Of a stretch of 64,000 bases of DNA, positions 58,166 to 64,000 are shown in pieces (positions within the stretch are counted from its first letter, which is position 1; each line of letters begins with the position of its first letter). The DNA lies in assembly GCA_949752795.1 (NCBI GenBank), contig OX457068.1, positions 61,755,582-61,819,581 on the forward strand, read 5' to 3'. This stretch comes from Hyperoodon ampullatus. Its lineage: Eukaryota; Chordata; Mammalia; Artiodactyla; Ziphiidae. A model generated the notes under the pieces. That model was given only the letters and a program-made list of their open reading frames with translations. It ran no database searches and had not been told where the DNA came from. Position numbers and translations under genes: made by a program.

Positions 58166-60007
58166 TAGTAAGGAGATTATTGACTTAAAGAAAAAGTTGC
58201 ATTGAATCCAACATGACTAGACATTATTTTCTTTATTCATCCTACTTATAAAATATTTGGTACTTTTCCTCCTGTCAGTCTCACAGGAATGCTGAGATTA
58301 AAGTGAGTGGTCTCACAAGGCCATTAGATTTCTTTGAAAGGGATGACTTTCAAATTGGGGATGTATAACTCCTGGAGAAAATTAGGAAAGTCCACAAAGA
58401 TACCAAAGAATTTCATCTATAATTGCCGATAGAGACCACACATGTCTTCTAAACATGGGTCTAATATTGAACTATCAAATGAAGATTTCTTAAATGCAAG
58501 AGTAAATTAACCTGGAAATACACTAAATTTTAAGAACTAGAATCTCTTTTCTTTAATCAGAACGAAGGGCAAGACCTTAGGAGTTATTAAAAGCTATTAT
58601 TGCTGGTTTAAACAAAGAAATTAAAATGTTTATTATTGAAATGTATCTTTTTATATGTGCCCAGACTCCAAAGCCCAGTTTTATTTTTAAGGTACCCCAA
58701 CAGAGTGGTTGCTATAGATATAGCAAAAGCCCAAAAGAGAGCATGCTGCACCTTTGGAAAAACAGTTCCATTTCTAAAAGCAAAGGATACATATTGAGAC
58801 TTAAAGGGAGTTGATCCTTAGGATAAATTCATAGCTAGTGTAAGGTTTTCAGAATAAAATCTAAGATTTCAGGAAAATCTAGGGACCAGTTATGTAATGT
58901 TCAAAGGAAACAGTGAATATGAGTGAGCCTTAGTTTTTACCCAATGCTTAAGGCAAATTATTCTACTCAATATTGGAGAATAAAAAATTATTTTGTTTCT
59001 TTTTGTAATAATGATAATGAAGAGGAGGAGAATGAAATGAGGATGATGAAAACTGGAGTTCTAAGCACTTGAGTTGTAAGTTGCTTCAGTTCAGAAATAA
59101 CCACAGTGATGGAACTTGACTTTGGTCTGGTCCTCTCTCAAAGAGAAAGGGACCAGATCCTATGGGAAGGGTTTCTCATGACCTTTCTTTGAACCTGCTT
59201 CTCCCACCTGAATTCCATGGCAAGGTATGGCCATGTACCAACATTCAAGATGGCAAATTAGTTTCTCAAATGGAGTTTTCCATCCTGGGAAGGCCAGGTG
59301 TATGAGCCCTCCTTATCTTCCATCAGCTCAAAGACAAAAATGTCTTATGAATACAAGATTTGTAAAAATTTAACTTCTCAGTAATGTGTAAAGAAAAAAA
59401 AGGAGGAAACAATGTGGCAGAGGGGAGGCCAAGCAGAACCAGATTGGCCACAGGAAGAATGATCTTCCAATGATTTTCTCTGGGGCCCCTGAGATGGGCT
59501 GTCTTGCTACTTAAGAAGAAGAAAGTTCTCCAATGGGAAAACAACCCTATCCTCATGCATCACTTGACCATTGAAGGAGAACAGGATGTCAGTGAGCGCA
59601 GTCCGAGGGGAGACACTTCAAAAGCAAATCTCCTAGAATGATGGACCCACTTTAGTGCTCAGTTGCTGATAAAGAGTGAGTTAGGACCAAGTGAGACAGG
59701 TTAGCAAACACCTGGACACCTAGTGTCCTCCATGTTGGTAGCCTTCTTTGCCTTGATCACCTGAGAAGGATCCCAAATTCTTATTCCAAGTTGTCTCTTT
59801 GGTGACATTGGCTACTTTTCTCAAAACCATCATTTCAAGCCTCAGGAGGAACTGTGAGGTAAGGCATATCTCTTTTTCTGACTTTGTCTTCTCTTGCCAA
59901 GATTTGGAAATTCTTTTCTACCTGTTCATGGAGGAAATTACTGGCTTCAAGACTTCTTTTTCTTTTCCTCCCCACCTATCAAAATAAAAATGCAACATTG
60001 CATACAC

Positions 60008-60010
<3 letters not shown>
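58166..60010. other. Unassigned intergenic stretch
   Basis: No gene or repeat family recognised; open frames are short. Confidence 0.4.

Positions 60011-60059
<49 letters not shown>
60011..60059 (+). repeat. (TA)24 microsatellite
   Basis: An uninterrupted TA array of about 48 bases, preceded by CACATG and followed by TGTATTTACATATG. It creates artificial YIYIYI frames. Confidence 0.98.
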
Positions 60060-60063
<4 letters not shown>

Positions 60064-63000
60064 TTACATATGTATAATCACTTTCCTCCTATTAAAACAT
60101 TTTAGGTACTTGTTAGCTAATAGTATAGATGATTTGAAAGCCTTTTGAGGATAGGATCCTACTTTTGATGGTATGGAATAATATAGCTGTTATTTCATGT
60201 ACAGCATCTCCCAATTAGTTTACTTTCAACCCCCTTCCATGCCTCAATTCCAACCTCAGTGTAGATTACAGCATTAAAAAGATCATCATAAAATGTAGCC
60301 TTGTACAAGATGATCTAGTTATTGAGCCTGGCTGTATAAGCCTAATAAATTATGCAGTTTTGCCCACTGTATTTCACCTGAGAGAAAGAGTGTGTCAAAC
60401 ACCATAGTGCATGAATTCTCCAGCCAGCCTGTGTAGATGCCAGAGCTGTGAGTGTTTAGTGCCACAATCTGAGAGTTGGTTTTACAGCGCTTGAAGAGTG
60501 AATGTTATTAATTCTCTCTTTTTTTTTTTTGGTTGGGGTTGAGAATATTCACTATTCTGAAGGGATTTGTATGTACATGGAATATACTATATATGATAAT
60601 TGTGTATTTACAAATGTTCAGAGGGAATGCTGTCACCTAATTATTTGCATATTATTCCAGAGTGGTAATGAAAAAGCTAAAGGGAATCCCCCAAGAGTTC
60701 AAACGAGTTTATTTGGGACAAATGAATATCAGCCTCCAGAGGCTCCCATCAGTAGAACAAGAAGGCATATTTATAGCTTTATCTGTGCACATGCGAGGAA
60801 GTTCCAAAATCTATTCTAATTATTCAAGCTCTCTGAATGGCTGTAGAATAGAAAGCTTTTGGTCTATCTGATGGTTTGCTCTAACTTCACGGGGTGTGAT
60901 TTCAGGGCTGACATGTGCTGCTCCCTGTTGACTGTGGAACCTTTTGACAGGTATGATAGAGGGTTGGGGTTTGAAGACCCTTGAGGGTATTGTACAGTGG
61001 TGGGTTTAGGTTTTGTATAAGGGTGGATTTGAAAGCAATGGTGGTAAATGTGCATTCTTATTTTGTCTCTCTAGAGTAAGGCAAGTATTATAACTTTATG
61101 ATGCCTAAAAATCCAAATGCGAATTGGTCTTCCCAATACAAGACAGATAATCAACAAATCATTGCCTTATATTCAGATTAACTGGCTGATGTCAAGGGAA
61201 CTTTTATTGGACATATAAGCCATGATTTTATATCAGTAAGTCAAAGTCAATCAATACATTTGCATCAATTAAAAGATACTTCCAATTTTTAAACCTCTAC
61301 TTGAGGTTTTAAAAAACCTTTACCAGTAAGGCATCTACCTAATTACTTACCAGAAACTCCCTCTGCTTTACATTCTATATACACTAATTTTTCATGAGGA
61401 GAAAATGTTATGAGGTGAGGAGAAGTGAGAAGTAAGCGGTGGTTTGCTGAGAGAAGGAGATACCTGTCTTGGGTAGCAGCTCCCTGAGCTTTGCTCAGAC
61501 CACCGAGATATGAAATATAGGTATTGAGGCACAGTTATGGCCCTGATCATGATATAAAACTAGGCAAGAACTGAGGGCTGCTATTTGGTGCTGGGTATGG
61601 AGACAGATCCATCTCAAGATCCTGTACCCCAGTATGCCAACACTCCAGCATCATAGTGGCAGGGGGGCCTGGAACGTCCCCTGGTGGCACCAGCTGTCAG
61701 GCAGCTTGGAGGACCAGAGAATAGCATTATCATTCATCTGCTAATGGGTGATATCCTCACATCAACAGGCTAAATGTGGTTTAGTTATGATGTACACAAG
61801 GATAAGTTGCATAAACTTGGAGCCGGTGGCTGTGAAGGACAGGCTGGAATGTTCTTTTATCAATTACCTGACAGAGGATTTTTAACAACTTCATGCAGTA
61901 AGTTGCAAAACATTTTATTATAGTCAACTCTAAATTATCTGGAGATGGAAGGAGCAGAAAGAGCCGGGCATTGGCATTTGTTGAACAGAGCAATATAATG
62001 AGGGCCTTGGGGGTTAAACACAGAAGTAGAGAAAAGGTCATCACTGGCTTCGTGGCTCTTATGAGCCCTTGATGGAAAAATAGATTGAGTTGGTGCCATT
62101 CAAAGACACAGGACTAAGATCTCACTGCTTGCACTGAAGCTAAAATCCTAGCACTAGAGAACCAACTCTGTGAGTTTATAGGTCTTTTTAATTCTTCACA
62201 TATTAAAAACTTGAAGATACAATGGAACAAGGAACACATCAGAGGGCAAGGCCTTATAGTGTGGATTCCCGGCTGGACCCATTCATTATTTTATTCAACA
62301 AATATTAAAGCGAGCACCTCATATAAGTGAATCCTTGAGATCTCAGCAAAGGAGTCTGCTATAGAACTCCTCCACTCCAGTGCAAGAAGACAGGAACATG
62401 GGAAGAGAGAGGGGCTTCCCAGGGGAGAAGAGGGTGGGAGGAAGAACCATGGTTCAGAGCACGGCTTCTGATTCAGAGTTCTGCTTGGAGCAGAAGGACT
62501 GTCATTAGAGTATGAGATGGGAAGATAATTTGGAGAGGCTGGTAGGGACAGAAAGACCATGGAAATATAAGAGCAAAGTGTGTTGTTTCATCTGCATATG
62601 GGAGATAGCGGTCATTCGAAAAAGAATTGATCTTTATATTGAAATATAGAAGACAATTCCTAACAGGCCAGATGGGGATGAGATCTCAAGTTCTGACCTT
62701 CCCCACAAAATATTCCATGTAGCTCTTTGTGGCTTATATTAGTCACTGGAGAACACATTTTCCTGAGAGGCTGTGACATAAGAGCCTTCAACTAAACAAG
62801 TTTCAACAATGATCCTTCAGGAAAGAAATCAGTACAGGCACACACAGACACACATACACACATACTTAATTTTAAAAAGACCTCTTGTCTGTAATCCTCC
62901 AAGGCTAGCCTTAATGTGCAATAAATTGTAAACAATTTTATTACATTTTATTTCAGCTTGAAATTTCTATGATTATATTTTTATAGGCCTTTCTTATTTA

Positions 63001-63674
63001 TAATTATATGTCTATGGCAATTCACTTATTTCCTAGGGAGTATTACTTTCCCTGACCTTGTATGTTTTAAGGAAGGCTGAAATACTACACTTTAAAGACA
63101 AAAATAATTTGAGCAGCTGAGCACCATAAGCAGCTGCTGTGAAGGTGCTGATTTAGGGTGTTCTGCGACTCAGGACTCATGAAGGGGTTTTGCACATACA
63201 TTGAGCTAAGGACACCCAGAGGATGCTGAGTTGATTAATTATCAGATCAATAATCTACAAACTGTGAATATGCAGGAAACCAGAGCCTGTTGGCTTTTCA
63301 ATCCATTGTGGAAATAAGGGTCTTTACATGGACTCCGAGAGGGTTCTGGTCCAGTGAGTCAATGATTCCCTTCATATCATAGAAAATGTATTGCCCCTAT
63401 AGGCCATGGAATGCCTGGGGAATGTCCTTCAGTAATCGAGTATCCTGCATAGTGGATTATGCATTAACTTTATAGTCTGCTCTGGGACCTAACTGGTAAA
63501 TAACACACAGTTAGGTCCATTTCACCTACTAGAGACCATCTGAATGCTCTGGGGAAAATGGTGAGGCTTTACAAGAATTTCAAGCAGACTCAGGCAGGGG
63601 AGAAATAAAATATAGTCACTCTGGTCAAAGATTCACGTGGCATTTTCTGATGTGAATATTTCTAGACCCTCACT
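60060..63674. other. Unassigned intergenic stretch
   Basis: No gene recognised. Contains an octamer-like ATTTGCAT at 60644-60651 in an AT-rich context and small decayed L2/MIR-like ends (for example TTCAACAAATATTAAAGCGA near 62295). Open frames up to about 105 codons lack features. Confidence 0.4.
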
Positions 63675-63779
63675 GGAGGAAAGGAAGAAGGATAGAAGAG
63701 AAAGGTAGGAGGGATAGAAGGAAGGAAGGAGAAAGGAAAATAAACTTGATGATGTGTGTGTGTGTGTATGTGTGTGTAG
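63675..63779. repeat. GGAA-rich tract followed by (TG)n microsatellite
   Basis: 63675-63740 is purine-rich with GGAAGGAAGG-type units; 63753-63779 is a TG array with one TA interruption. Confidence 0.9.
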
Positions 63780-64000
63780 TTGAAAGTCCAAGGTTGGAAT
63801 CGGCATCTAAAATGGCAAGTTTAGCCATAATACTTCATTGGGTCACTAACAAAAGTTTGAACAGCAGTCTTCAAACAATAAAGAAAAGAATTTTTGGTTA
63901 AGAAGTTGACTCTGCTGCATCTAAATATGAACAGAGTTAGAACCGGAACATGGAGCATTCATACAGACCTAAGAGAACCACATGTTTCATGATAGAAATT

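Noticed and set aside
59884..60148. Frames with YIYIYI repeats
   Set aside because: Produced by the (TA)24 microsatellite.
60502..60871. 105- and 69-codon frames after a T run
   Set aside because: The T11 tract and TTCCAG look splice-like, but there is no supported second exon or recognisable domain.
1..64000. Bacterial, phage or mitochondrial insertion
   Set aside because: No operon-like gene packing, Shine-Dalgarno pattern, tRNA/rRNA genes or mitochondrial gene order were seen; all long frames are L1-derived.

Overview
This window is nuclear DNA from a mammal, very probably a cetacean. Three copies of a tRNA-derived SINE (about 17330, 25370 and, inverted, 51120) have the body sequence typical of the CHR-type SINEs of whales and dolphins, starting GGGCTTCCCTGGTGGCGCAG. 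The young LINE-1 (L1) copies also look cetartiodactyl. Older mammalian repeats (MIR, L2, MER5A, ancient L1) fill much of the rest. I recognise no functional host gene, exon, tRNA or rRNA; the window reads as intergenic or deep intronic sequence shaped by retrotransposons.

Layout. 1-768: 3' end of an L1 (L1-D). 1457-1793 and 15210-15345: two halves of an older L1 3' end, split by a 13.4-kb insert flanked by an exact 12-bp duplication. The insert is composite: L1-A (1794-8101; 5'UTR, ORF1 and about 85% of ORF2, no 3' end) joined head-on to a complete L1-B (8102-15197). 15346-37000: old repeats (MIR, L2, an MLT-like LTR, MER5A, ancient L1/HAL1) with unassigned DNA, plus two SINEs. 37024-38255: an inverted L1 in which late ORF1 is joined to the reverse-transcriptase part of ORF2. 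40795-46873: L1-C, 5'-truncated, with a perfect 15-bp target-site duplication inside an older L1. 49650-51770: an ancient inverted L1 carrying an inverted SINE with a 16-bp duplication. 54150-58165: more ancient L1-like DNA, split by a probable solo retroviral LTR at about 57356-57906. The last 6 kb is mostly unassigned.

How the parts relate. The only protein-coding information is L1 ORF1 (RNA-binding coiled-coil chaperone) and ORF2 (endonuclease, reverse transcriptase, CCHC end), broken in every copy. L1-C is closest to intact: ORF1 has two stops, and ORF2 has one frameshift and one stop over a 1271-codon frame. The copies share disabling lesions in a mosaic way: A and B share a stop at ORF2 codon 41; B and C share a 1-base deletion in the RT domain and an ORF1 stop. 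L1-C also carries a 21-base in-frame insertion that makes a perfect hairpin and adds one heptad to the ORF1 coiled coil, and a 5'UTR deletion whose edges fit GT-AG splicing. I saw no new host system; the unusual biology is in L1 structure and lineage. Family names and boundaries of old repeats are by eye and approximate.
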